A model generated the notes under the pieces. It searched no databases. It saw nothing but the letters and a program-made list of their open reading frames with translations, and was not told where the DNA came from. Below are positions 11,640 to 22,364 of a stretch of DNA of 64,000 bases, one piece after another (position 1 is the first letter of the stretch; every line of letters starts with the position of its first letter). The position numbers were made by a program, and so were the translations under genes. Source of the stretch: Gnetum montanum (Eukaryota; Streptophyta; Gnetopsida; Gnetales; Gnetaceae); contig MNCI01035648.1 of the NCBI GenBank assembly GCA_015680685.1, positions 232,599 to 296,598 of the forward strand. The letters are read 5' to 3'.

Positions 11640-14049
11640 TTGGCATTATCATTTGGAAGCCACCATGTGTCCTTTGGTTTAGTGGCTATTTTGTGGACCT
11701 AGTTTGACACACACTCTCTTTCATTATGTTAATTGTGGGCTAGTGTAGGAATTGAGGGAACACTTTGAACCTTTAGCCCATAGTTGCACCCTTTGTTATT
11801 ACTAGTAATGCATGGAATGTTCTATCTCTCCTCAATAATAGGTTTATATTTTATGTTTTGTGTTGGGGTGGTGACAATTGTTATCTCTTGCATAGGATTG
11901 GAAGACATTGTTTGTACAAGGAAGGGTGTTGCACCAGATTGACCTTGTGCTAGTTTTGATAAGCTAGTAGATCTACATGTCTTATTCATATGAGTGGGGA
12001 CCATCCTAAAGAAGGAATGTTTTCTAGATTTCTGTAGAGATCTACTAACATGATCATTTTTGTGTATGTTCACAACATAGGTGGAATTCTTTTGCTGAGG
12101 TTATGATGTCAATTCTTCTTGCATTATTGGTGGTGGAAAATGATGAAGGGAAGTATAGGAGTAGTGAGGATGTGCTGAAGGATAAGAGGTGAGAGATGGT
12201 GATTTTTCAAGAGATGCTACGGGTTGATGATATTCAGGAAGGTGGTAGTAGTAATTGGATGTAAAGGAAGTAGAATTAGTTAGGAAAACAACTTGCTAAA
12301 CATAATATCTATAGGGGTTCAGTTGGTGGGAAGGGTAGTGTTGGTTTGATGATGGTCTCTCCCATAATTGTGGGTTTTGCCACTGCAGCTAACAGTAATT
12401 TTGGGGCTGATAAGAAGTCTTATTGAAATAGTATGATTGGTTGTAGGACTATCTATAATTACCTTATGAGTAAGGTAGTTTCCTAGGCATTTGCTTTTGG
12501 ATGAACTTAGGATTCAAAGAAAAATCCCCATACTCAAGTAGATGTAACATAATTGGGCAATAGCCCTTTGGATGATCATATTGGCATATGTCATATCCAT
12601 CATCCTCTTCTATACTTGATTTTGTAACCTCTTCCACTATAGTCATTTTTCCTTTTTGCTGATAAGTATTCCTATCTATTTCATTGTTCTTTTTATTTTG
12701 ATCACTTGATTATTTTTGCACTACCTTCTCCCCTATGGTTTCTAAGTAGGTTATAACTTTTTTGTTCATCAACTCCCACATCTTATCTAGCCTTGCTTTG
12801 ATCTCAGTAATAGCCTTTTGTATTGGCAAGGTCTATTGTGAAATCAACACATTGAGACCTTCCTCTTTTTCCTTATCATACATGTGGAGCTCTCATGTTT
12901 GAAGAGTTGGATCCTGATTATATTCCTCAACACTCTTCCTTTCACATAGCTCTCCTTCTTCTTTCACCACCTATTTCACTAGCCTTTGTATCCGTTGGAC
13001 TCTCAATTTAGATAGTTGCCCTTGGGCTTAGATCCCAAGGGTCTTCCTTGTTTTGTTACAAAGCCCATCCAGGATGTGGAGAAGCTACTTCTTTTGAGAA
13101 AACCCATGACTTGGACATCTATGTAGTGGAGAATAATATCTACCAAGGCCACATCCAAGGATTCATGATTTTCTTGCTTCCATCCTTAGATTTGTTTTCT
13201 TAGATTGGACACTCTCTCATAGGTTTGATATTTTTTGTTGAAAATCTCAAGCATTGTAAACCATCGGTGAATTGAATCTGGCTCCAATGATCTATACCAA
13301 CTCTCAACTTCTTCTATGAGTGTTCTAGGGAAGAGCTTAAGCTTTTGCCATCTACTTTCAATTTTTTGCAAGGCATAGGCATCGTAGAAGGCTTGTAGAT
13401 GATGTTGTGGATTAGAGTTATAGCCACCCTTAAATCTAAGAATGTTATTCATATCTAATTATTTGATGTGGTTGTCCCTTTAATGCTTATGAGGTATTTT
13501 AACTACATCCCAGATTTGTGTCATGCTCTTATTTACTAAAAAGGGTTCATTTTCATTAGACATGTCATCATGATAATCACAATTTATATTTGTCTAATTG
13601 TGATGATATTGTCTATGCTCATTTTGATGTCTTTGATTTGGCCCTTGGGTTCAATTTCTATCTTTATATTAACCTCATAATGGAGCTCTATCTCTATACC
13701 TATGTTCATCTTTGTCAGAATTGAATGTTGAAGAGGAAGAGGAAGATGGAAAACTAGGAGAATCACCATGGCTCTTATATCTCCCCTCATGGTCCCTTCA
13801 TCTATCATTTCTAGGTTTAGATGAGGTCCTAGGCCTTGAGGCCCTTCTTGTTCTAGGACTTTTTCCATCTTCTCTAAGATTGTCTACAATAATTGAATGT
13901 AGTCTTTGCATGTATTAAGGATAAAAATAAGCATATGAAATCCTTATTTGAGGTTTTTCACTCCAATTCTCTTCAGTATAGAACCTATCATTTCTCCTAT
14001 GAATGTTTTCATCATACAATGCGTTATTGGTCCTATGTGAAGAAGACAT
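11640..14049 (-). pseudogene. Retrotransposon gag of element D
   Basis: This is the capsid precursor. The ATG at 14049 (MSSSHRTNN) lies 127 bp after the primer site. A Ser/Arg-rich linker (RASRPRTSSKPRNDR, about 13820) precedes the conserved capsid core at 13452-13186, with FPRTLIEEVESWYRSLEPDS and YQTYERVSNLRKQ, typical of the Retrotrans_gag family. A second block at 12646-12464 (DDGYDICQYDHPKGYCPIM) is shared with the A gag. A Gln/Pro/Tyr-rich region follows. At about 11820-11640 frames starting NIPCITSNNKGCN resemble the segment after the protease in A (20150-20330), suggesting that an internal deletion removed the protease. Many stops make it non-functional. Confidence 0.8.
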
Positions 14050-14176
14050 GTTTTCAATTAATAATGTGTGTGTCCTAAAATACTAATATTTACAAAAATA
14101 TAAATCGTTAATTCCATTACAATGATTGTTTAGTAATTTCACTATCATCCTAGATAGTGTATGTAGTTAACTAAAG

Positions 14177-14196
14177 TCTCCCTGACAATGGCGCCA
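14177..14196 (-). other. Primer binding site of element D (Asp-tRNA-like)
   Basis: The minus strand reads TGGCGCCATTGTCAGGGAGA, one base after the LTR end. Plant Athila/Tat elements typically carry TGGCGCCGTTGCCGGGGA, complementary to tRNA-Asp; this copy differs mainly by G/C to A/T changes. It fixes the element orientation as minus. Confidence 0.85.
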
Positions 14197-14197
14197 A

Positions 14198-14966
14198 TGA
14201 TGAGCAGCAAGCAATTCATACGAATCACTAGCATTCACTAAGTGATCTAATTGAATTCTATAGACACTAGCTCTCCAAGTACACTGGGTCTAGGTAGTGA
14301 ATCTATTAGACATGATCGTTGTCTTCTCAGTTTCACTTATGAAGTACCAAGGTATGGTTAAGTGTAACTAAGGTACATGATTATTATCATTATGTGTTTT
14401 TCATTAATTTCTCTAACTGCTAAAGATAAAGTAATTAAATGTTTAACTAATTTAATAATGAACTAATCCTTAACTAATCATAACATAAGCATTCGTTCCC
14501 ACTTTCTGTACACATCCTGAACATGTTGCAACGCTATTGGGTTACCAAACGTTAGGCATTACTGGGATTACCAAGTGTTAACGTATGCTTGAAGTGGTCA
14601 TACTTATGTGCAAAAATTAACTATATGAATTAATTACTTAAAAGCATTAAAATAAATGACATGAATAAGAAATGCATGAAGTAAACATTAAGCTAAGTCC
14701 AAGTGCTGCAAGGTTTATCAAGAAAGCTTGTCTTTATTACCATTCACACTGAGGTGCTCAGGTACATTGGTGCTCGAATATTGCAACTATAGGAAGATAA
14801 AAATGCAAGATTTTAGCTAGCTACTAATGATCGGATGATATAAATTTGGTTGGTGCACACACTTGTATAGGAAAAACACAAAATTGCATTAATGCATATG
14901 CAAGGATGCAACAAACCATGCATGGACGAGATTGCATCAACACTGACAAATGATGATAGCTCATCA
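14198..14966 (-). repeat. 5' LTR of element D
   Basis: It begins TGATGAGC and ends GCTCATCA on the plus strand (perfect 8-bp inverted ends) and pairs with 5823-6577. The primer site abuts the left edge. The two LTRs differ by many substitutions and several short gaps, so the insertion is old. Confidence 0.88.
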
Positions 14967-15152
14967 TCATCTAATAATAGAGATGCATCCTTTAATAGTA
15001 TTCTTCTCTATTTATAGTTTGGGTATAACACATATGCATAACATTGTGGATTATATCATATCTAATGGTGTGCATCTATTTTTCTATTTTAATAGTCATC
15101 AAATTATTTCTAGTTTCTTAAACCTAGTAATTTGAATATCATAAAACTTAGC
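14967..15152 (+). repeat. Left LTR of element B, second half
   Basis: It aligns with 18571-18766: catctaataata, gcataacat, ggattatatcatatct, gtgtgcatctatttt, and ttagtttcttaaacctag are shared. It ends TTAGCA where the partner ends TTAACA. A TATA-like ctatttatag lies at about 15008. Confidence 0.78.
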
Positions 15153-15153
15153 A

Positions 15154-15169
15154 TGTCATTAGAACTTGG
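15154..15169 (+). other. Primer binding site of element B (Met-tRNA-like, decayed)
   Basis: The sequence tgtcattagaacttgg matches the usual copia site TGGTATCAGAGCTTGG at 12 of 16 positions and starts one base after the LTR. It gives B a plus orientation and a copia affiliation. Confidence 0.6.
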
Positions 15170-15619
15170 TTTTCATAAATTTATTAATCAACACTGTGAA
15201 ATGATTGTGGTGCTTTGATAGTTAAGTGAATTTAATGGGAAAGTAAATACAAAAATCAACTATAAAATTTCATTTCATACATGTGTAAAGAAATCATGAA
15301 AATCATAGAGAAAGTTGAGCACAACTTGAGAATTTTGTTTAGGTGTATTGAGTTTCAAATTAATTCACTTAATTCATTTAAAGTGTGACTTATAGTTGAA
15401 ATATCATAGTTTTTTCTTCAATTTTAAGAAATTAAAATGGTTCAAGATTTTCCTAATTGATTGATTTTGCAAATTTGTATTTCAAATTTTAAATTAGTTT
15501 ATAAGTAAGAAAATGTTGTGTAATGCTTTTGATTTGGAGCACATGTTATTTTTTATTGTAAAAAATACAATTTTAAAAGCCCTAGTTTTCTAGAAGTTAC
15601 AAAGTAATTGTTTTGTAAA

Positions 15620-17748
15620 ATGGCTTTTAGTGGAAGGGGACATGGAAATTCATGGGGAACTTATAATAGAATCACTCCCTTTCAACAGTCTCTTGTAAAC
15701 ATATGCAGAATGAGACACTATCATTGTCACTACCACCAGAATTGTAGCCTAGAAATCATTGTAGGAATTCCCATAGTGAAGCCTCTAGTTCAAAGGCTAG
15801 TATCAAGAAAGTGAAATTATAGTCTACAATGGCTAGTTAGATGATAAATGTTGATATGTTATTATCTAAAGAAGAATATGCCAAATATTTATTCACAAGG
15901 TCAATGTATAGTATCATTATTATGATTTGACATTTTCCATGAAGTTAGTGAAGGATGGCTGCTATGCTAAATTAGAAAGGTTTGGCTTGCCATCATTTGT
16001 AGAGTTTGCAATGTCAAGGACTGATATGGTGGTTTATAACTTCATGAGGACCTACAATAATAACTAGTTCATCTATCAAGCTAGGAAGACTTGAAGATTT
16101 TTCACAATTCAAAAGAGGTTCATGTGGTTTTGTTTTTGGATAGTGAAAAGAGATTTTGTACTAAAAGAGTGGTGTTTCCTAGGCATCATTTGTTAGAGTG
16201 CTTTATTAATGAAGGTGAATGGGGAAAAGCATCCATCATTGCCATTGCAAGAATACTAATTTCACCAGTCAAAGATGCCATATTCTAGTTTCACTAATAT
16301 CATTTCTTGTTGATAATCTCTTAGCATTTACTAATGTTTACTCTATGTCATGGAGAAAGAGGAAAGATATGTGGATAGATTATCCATTTTCGAGATCGAA
16401 ATGAAGTAACAGGTATTATCATATTACATTACATTTCCCCCTCATTTTTCCTATGGCTACTTGCCCACATTTGTTAAAGTATTCAATAATGCCAACATTT
16501 TGGATGTTATCATGGTGGTGAAAAGTAAGAATAAAAATTTAGTTTTATGATTATTTCTTGAAGCCTTCTCAAAGCCAAAGAAAAGTACTATTGATCTTCT
16601 AGAAATAAAGCAACTTGCTAATGTCCAACCTAAGGATGAAGCAAAACTAAAGTGTGATTATTGATCTCCATCCATAGTGCATGTGATGATGCAACATCGT
16701 AGTTTTGAAAATAAGGTTGTGCATCAAGTAGTGATCATTAACTTCTTCAAGGGATGACTAAAGAAGAGCCTCATGGAGGAAATGTTATATGATAAAGCTT
16801 TATGGAAAGATTTTAGGGATTTGAATATATATTACTTTCCATAAGTGATTAGAGACATGGTGAATAAAGATCTTAGTAGGCTTTTGAAAGTTAGCTCCAT
16901 TGTGGTGAGTAATGATTTGTTATATGCTTTGATGTTTATGAATTACATTACAGTGAAATATTATTTCAAAGTTGAAGCCTATGATGTGATGCTGAGGAAT
17001 AATAAGATTTTAATTATGATTTTGCACAAAATGAGACATTGAATAAAGATTTAACAACTGTCTATTAAGAAAAGGAGCAATATACCAAAGCTTTTGTCAA
17101 ATTTAAATAAGAGGTTAAAGATTTGCTAAATTTTGTAGAGAAATAGTTTCAATAATTAGTAGCACTAAAGTAAGCAAGGAACATTATGGGTTCTAGTACT
17201 GAAGTAGATTTTGCAAGTAGATTAGAAGAATCGATAATGCAAACTATGTAGTTTGAGGATGCTAAGCTTATCATGCAAAACAATACCTCTAAACTCTAAG
17301 AAGAGATTAACTTCTTATGAAACCATGTGAAGGATCTAACCACTCAAAATAATAAATTATTAGAGAATTTCATGATAGAGTGGAAGAAGTTAGAAGCTAT
17401 AGTGAGCAATCTACAAGAATAGGTAGTAACTAATAGTTTTATAGCTCACTATAAAGAATTGTTACAATTTTTCTTATGCAAAGGTTGTGAGATTCAACTT
17501 ATTACCACCATTATATCATCATCTCTTATGACCCCTTATAATGAATCTCAAGTAGAGATATAGAATATGTTTGGTAAAACTAAAGTTAAAGAGTCAACTA
17601 AAGAAGTTCCATCACTATTTTCTAAAACTCTAGTGGTTCTTGAAGAGTCCATGATAAAGGATTCTATACTAGAGTCATAGTTAGGATCATCATTAAACGT
17701 TTTTGATAATCTTATGAATGTAGATATAGACTCCTTTGGTTATTGATG
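15620..17748 (+). pseudogene. Unrecognised ORF remnant of element B
   Basis: The ATG at 15620 starts MAFSGRGHGNSWGTYNR, a Gly/Arg/Asn-rich leader like that of some gag proteins. Further frames include ERFGLPSFVEFAMSRTDMVV (about 15975), a Trp/Phe-rich stretch near 16350 (MSWRKRKDMW) and, from about 16950 to 17600, Lys/Glu/Leu-rich sequence with coiled-coil character. I do not recognise a protease, integrase, RT or zinc knuckle. Numerous stops, many TAG. It may be a degenerate copia-type gag or an unrelated captured gene; no function is claimed. Confidence 0.4.
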
Positions 17749-18432
17749 ATTTAATTTACTTAATTCCCTTAATTTTTATTAACATATTTATAACATCTTA
17801 TATTGGATGGTGAAGTTATTTAATTTCTAATTTTCTATGACAAGTAAGTATAAGTATTTCTTTTTGTGGTTAAATATTTGATTATGTTAGAATATATTTT
17901 TAAGAGATACTAGTGCCTAATATCTCTTGTCATTTTTCCTTGTATTTTAGGAATAATCTAACATGACCAAAATAATTTACAACATTTATTTAGGAAGGAA
18001 ATGTTGCTCACTATCATATTGTATTTATGATAATATTGGCTTTACTAATTAGAGATAAAATTAGTACCTCTTTTGGCTACATGGGCTTATTATGAAATGT
18101 ATTTTTTTTCTAATGGGAATTTTATTTTAAGAGCATTACTCCATAATTGTTGGATGTGCTTATAAATCTCTAGTTTATGTAGTATTATGAAGTTTAGTAA
18201 TGATTTGATATTTTTATTATTAGTCATTTTATTGATGCCATGGATTTGGTTTTATATATTAAAGCAATGTTATCAATCTTCATGTTAGCTTGAGTGGTGG
18301 TGTTAGAGATTTGATATGTTCTATCATGCTTAACATGTTAGTTAGTATCCATATTCTATAACATCATGGATGTTTGTATATACCATCATGATGTACCATA
18401 TCATCTATGGTGTAGCGTACTATATAACTTAT
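17749..18432. other. Element B 3' untranslated stretch
   Basis: AT-rich; I see no gene. Several short catg/accatc words lie near 18300-18420. No clear polypurine tract precedes the right LTR. Confidence 0.4.
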
Positions 18433-18766
18433 TGTTTGTTGTTTGCTACATATAATTTAGTTCTTTAACTTGTATTAACTAATTTTTGTGCTTGTTCATT
18501 CTATCAACATGAATATTATTTTTTATCTACATAAGTGTTGATTCTAGTTTTCTCCATGTATGTAACATATACATCTAATAATAACAACACACTATTTAAT
18601 ACTTTTCTTCTTTATTTGTTTTTGTTTATATTTGGATATAAAACATATGCATAACATCATGGATTATATCATATCTTATGGTGTGCATCTATTTTGGTAT
18701 TTTAATACTTATCAAATTGTTTTTAGTTTCTTAAACCTAGTGATTTAAAAATCACAAGACTTAACA
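18433..18766 (+). repeat. Right LTR of element B (undisturbed copy)
   Basis: It spans TGTTTGTTG to TTAACA and is the uninterrupted counterpart of 5680-5822 plus 14967-15152. At about 18570 it shows the sequence acatctaataata with no insertion, which is the empty-site form of the D insertion point. Confidence 0.78.
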
Positions 18767-18878
18767 AATCCCACACCTACAACCTTGTAAATACATTCGA
18801 AGTTGCCTTCAAACAAAAGCTCCTTTAATGTAAAAATTGTTACATTGATCCATGTAGTTACTAATTGGATCAAGGCAA

Positions 18879-19754
18879 TGATGAAACATTAATAGGTTAG
18901 CTGCATCATTACATGCTCATCGATGTAGCCTTGTTGATGCATCTCAGGATGTGTTAGCATATGTATGTCAACACTAATCCTCCTAAAGACCATATAAGTA
19001 TACACACTAGTTGCATTTATGACATCGTTGGCCAATTCCTTAGCTGAACTCTTGCAGGTTTCTCTCATAGAACTTAGTGAAATATTTCCTTTGAGTTTCT
19101 ATAGTGTGGATTGAATTGAGTGTATGAAATTTGTTTTAACTACAATATATATCTAGACAAAGTTGCATGAATGGCAATAAAATCAAGATTTATTCTCTCC
19201 ATTATAGCCCTTGGATTAGTTTAAGTTTAATTTTTAGTATTCTAATTTGAATGCATTTACTTTGTTGTACTTAAGCATTTAATATACTAATTCATAAGTA
19301 ACATGAGTATGACCACTTCGAGCATAATACACCAACACTTAGTAATCCTAGTAGTGAATACTTGGTATGTCCAGTAGTAAACACTTGGTAACCTAGTAGT
19401 GTTAGTATACATTTAGAATATGTATTGAAAGTGGGAATAGATGTTCCATGTTCAGGATAGTTTAGTTATTAGTTAGTAAAGTTAAATATTTGAACCCTTC
19501 TTTTAGTTATTCATTTTGCAAATAAATAAAATGGTAAAAATTATAAAAATAAATATCTTAGACTTTAATAACACTTAGCCATACAAGTAAGTTAACATAA
19601 GTGATGAGTAGGAAGATAATGACCAGCAACCACATGTTTTACTATCTAAGAACATAGGTTACTTGGGTAGAAGAGGTCTATGGAATTTGATTAGATCCTA
19701 CATACATGCTTCTGATTCATATAGTTGGGTGTGGAAAATACCTTTTTCTTATCA
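18879..19754 (+). repeat. LTR, same family as A and D, next to a pol fragment
   Basis: It starts TGATGAAA and ends CTTATCA. Internally it matches the reverse complement of the D LTRs: gaccacttcgagca (about 19312), the triplicated acttagtaatcc/acttggta words (19330-19395) and gaaagtgggaata. Its length of about 876 bp fits the 755-896 bp family range. No matching 5-bp flanks are visible. It lies about 100 bp before the protease remnant of A, so it is a solo LTR inserted between gag and protease, or the 5' LTR of a separate copy that has lost gag. Confidence 0.65.
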
Positions 19755-19849
19755 AGAATAAGCATTTTTGTTACAAGAACCAATCTAGGGAGTCCCCTAA
19801 TTTAGCTATAGATCATAGGAAATGCTTCTTACAAGGCTCTACTAGATTA

Positions 19850-20335
19850 AAATTTTGGAGTTAACTTGATTTCTTAAGAGATGTACAAAGCCTAAAACCT
19901 ACCTCCTTGAAGAAAAGCAACTTTAGACTAGAGGTTGCTAACCACTCTATCATAGTTCTCTTGGGATTAATGGAAGACATTGTGACCACCATTTGAGGTT
20001 GTTTGTGCTGGATTGATTTCATAGTAATCCATGTTAAAAATTGTAAGGGAAAGTTTCCCATCATTATGGGAAGGACTTGGCTAAGTATAATTGATGTTGA
20101 GCTTGGGATTAGAGACATGATCATGAAGATTTTCAAGGAGAAGGAACATAGAGTTATGAAGAAGAATCATATTCCATGCATCACATATAGTGACATAGGA
20201 TGCAATTGCATGTACAAAATTTTGGTAATCAAACAAAGAACTATCATAACATGCAAATCATGTGAAGAATCAATGAGTGTGTGAAAACACATATATGCAA
20301 TAACCACCAAATATATGGAATCCAATGGTTAATTA
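19850..20335 (+). pseudogene. Retrotransposon aspartic protease (element A)
   Basis: Frames near 19850 read NFGVNLIS where family members have a D-x-G-S/A-x-V/I-N-L-I type active-site loop, so the catalytic Asp seems lost. Frames near 19955 give LLGLMEDIVTT, then IDFIVIHVKN and FPIIMGRTWLS, the conserved flap and helix end of the gag-derived protease. The segment after it (HIPCITYSDIGCN) recurs in the D gag tail. A one-base shift separates the first two blocks. Confidence 0.72.
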
Positions 20336-20969
20336 TAGATGAAATTTATAGTTCCATTATGTGCACAAAACCTTAAAAACTCCTCACAAGTGCCTAAATT
20401 GATAAATTGGATGAAATGGAACATCTTAGATACAACCTTCTTCAAGTAAAAAATTACCAAGTAGACATGGACTAGGAAAAGTTGGAAATTCATGAGACAA
20501 CTAAAATTAAGCCCATTGAACTTAAAATATTGTTAGAGTCTCTTGAATGTGTTCTTAAAGTATGATAAATTGGTAATTGTAAATGTCCAACTTATAAAAG
20601 AATAGAAATAGAAGTTATTGGTAGTTGTAAACAAATGGCCAATTGTCTTTGCCTATTCATACGATGAGATAATAGGGATTGATTCTTGCATATGCCATCA
20701 TATAATTTATATTGATCTGGCCATCAAATTCAAAAGATAGCCATAATGAAGGTTGAATCCAAAAATCAAGTTGTCAAAAAAGAGGTAGAGAAGCTCCTAA
20801 TGTTGGATTCATCTACCCTAGAGTAGAAAATGAGTGGACAAGCCCACTTATTATTGTGCTAAAGAAAAGTGGATAGTGGAGGAATTGCATTGATTTTAGG
20901 TTGTTGAACATGATAAACTTCAAAGATTATTTTCTATTACCACTTGTAGATGAAGTGTTGGATACTATT
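20336..20969 (+). pseudogene. Gypsy reverse transcriptase, N-terminal part (element A)
   Basis: After a linker rich in Leu/Lys, the palm begins with KKEVEKLL (about 20780), GFIYPRVENEWTSPLIIVLK (about 20805) and NCIDFRLLNMINFKDYF (about 20885), matching the classical KKEVxKLL, GxIYPxxxxxWVSPxxxVxKK and CIDYRxLNxxTxKDxFPLP blocks. It ends at VLDTI, where the solo LTR enters. Affinity is to the Athila/Tat side of Ty3/gypsy, not the chromoviruses, judged by eye. Confidence 0.8.
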
Positions 20970-21859
20970 TGGTGTAGGGGTGACACCTTAATAGATTCTA
21001 ATAGGATTCATACCACAAACTTCCAAGTAGATCTAGCTTAGAAAATAAAAAGAACACAATAAAATATAGAAAATCTCCTTTATGTTAAGAAAACTCTCAA
21101 AATATAGAGAAAATACATTAAATATGAGGAGGAAAGCTTAACTCATAACTCTTTCAAAGATCTTAGAGGCTACACTTGTCCCCTCTTAATCCTCAATTAC
21201 TCACCATGGAGCACAAGCACAAGACAAGATACTTATAAGAGATTTCCACAATCCCTCTCAAGTATTCTTCCTTGCCTCTCATTCAATTTTCTTGCACAAG
21301 CTATCCTTCCTCAAGAGCTCTCTCTCTCTCTCTTGCTTGTGGCCTTGGTTCTATAATAATGGAGAATTACATTACTATTTATGGACAATTGGAAGACAAG
21401 AAACCTAGAAACCTTTCCTCAACTCAACTTGAGGTCCTTTAGATATGTTCTAAGTGTTCTCACTTTTTAATTAGCTATTTCCATCCTTTTCAATCTTGTT
21501 TGGACTATTTCTTGAATTGGGATGGGTGTTTCAAAAGTTTCACCAGCCGTATAGGTCATCTCTGATCTTGGAAAGATGTCTCTATGTCAACTCAGATCTT
21601 GGGAAAGATGTCTACTCTTTTTATGAGACGTCTCTTTTGGGGTAAAGATGTCTTCTTCTAGGCTAAGATGTCTTACATGAGACATCTTACCTAATATGTC
21701 TCCTCTAAGAAGTCTCACATTCGGCTAAGATGTCTCCTTTGGTTTCAAGATTCTATTATCACCTCTATGTCTTAGCCAAGATGCCTTCTTTAAGCCTGAA
21801 ACTTGCAAAACATACATGTAGGATAGAACAAGGGGATTAGAAGAGGTGTCTCTACACCA
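20970..21859 (-). mobile_element. Solo LTR with intact target duplication CTATT
   Basis: Ends are TGGTGTAGGGG...CTCTACACCA (8-bp inverted ends TGGTGTAG/CTACACCA), flanked by ctatt at 20965-20969 and 21860-21864. Removing LTR plus one ctatt rejoins the RT as VLDTI-VGYKYYNLLDD. Minus orientation is suggested because that strand ends in an A/T-rich leader-like stretch and has the repeated aagatgtct/agacatctt words in the upstream (U3-like) part, 21560-21790. A (ct)n tract lies at about 21319-21336. Its family is unknown. Confidence 0.9.
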
Positions 21860-22364
21860 CTATTGTAGGGTACAAGTACTACAACTTATTAGATGATTCT
21901 AGTGGCTATAATCAAATTTAGATAGCCTTGTAGCCTACAAGAAGATGTCTTCTAGCCTATGTAACACTCTTGCAACATTCTAACACTTGGTTCTTAATAT
22001 ATTCCAATAGCAAATTGGTAATGGTATGACAATATTCATGAATAACTTCTCCACCTATGAGTTTTATTTTAAATAGACATTGGACTATTTCGAGCAGGTA
22101 TTAAAGTCATGTGTATAAATCAATCTTAAGCTCAATATGTAGAAAAGGCATCTAATGGTTTAAGAAGGTAGTGTTATCAAAAATTGGGTATCAAACAAAG
22201 AAAGAGTAGTGAATCTTGGAAAGATAAGAGTAATCCAAGAAATCATACAAAAACTAAAAATAGTAAAGGATATCAGATATTCCCTTGGACACATAGGCTA
22301 CTATAGGAGATTCATATAGAACTTCTCCAAAATTCCCAAGCCACTAGTGGTGTTTGTAAAGAAT
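21860..22364 (+). pseudogene. Gypsy reverse transcriptase, C-terminal part (element A)
   Basis: It resumes with YYNLLDDSSGYNQI (about 21875-21920), then the thumb and connection: FEQVLKSC (22095), EGSVIKNWVSNKERV (about 22170-22210) and IRYSLGHIGYYRRFI (about 22275), matching the LDGxSGYNQI, VLxRC, EGIVLGHxVSxxGI and VRSFLGHAGFYRRFI blocks. The catalytic YxDD is not recognisable. It is cut at 22364 by the copia element E; no RNase H or integrase of A is seen beyond. Confidence 0.8.

Larger units (their letters stand above)
5823..14966 (-). mobile_element. Element D: Athila/Tat-like LTR element with accessory gene and no pol
   Basis: It is bounded by related LTRs in the same orientation (5823-6577 and 14198-14966), each with TGATGAGC-type ends. 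On the minus strand the order is LTR, primer site (14196-14177), gag (14049-11640), untranslated stretch with a TATA box (10054-10045), accessory coiled-coil gene (9640-6880), polypurine tract (6587-6578), LTR. No RT, RNase H or integrase was found. The flanks acatt (5818-5822) and tcatc (14967-14971) both fit an original acatc, which the undisturbed B LTR shows at its uninterrupted site near 18570. The element must have depended on pol supplied by relatives such as A. Confidence 0.8.
5680..18766 (+). mobile_element. Element B: copia-type non-autonomous LTR element (split by D)
   Basis: The two LTRs are 5680-5822 plus 14967-15152 (split, together about 325 bp) and 18433-18766 (334 bp). They start TGTTT and end TTARCA. 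Directly after the left LTR there is a degenerate Met-tRNA primer site (15154-15169). The internal part (15153-18432) holds a broken ORF that I cannot assign, and no reverse transcriptase, so the element is most simply a non-autonomous (LARD-like) member of the copia group. No clear 5-bp target duplication remains. It is inserted between the gag and protease parts of element A. Confidence 0.7.

Noticed and set aside
13712-14078. Plus-strand frames opposite the D gag
   Set aside because: The Glu-rich frame is the complement of the Ser-rich gag linker on the minus strand, which aligns with element A.
21319-21336. CT microsatellite as a promoter element
   Set aside because: Short simple repeat inside a solo LTR; no further support for regulatory function.
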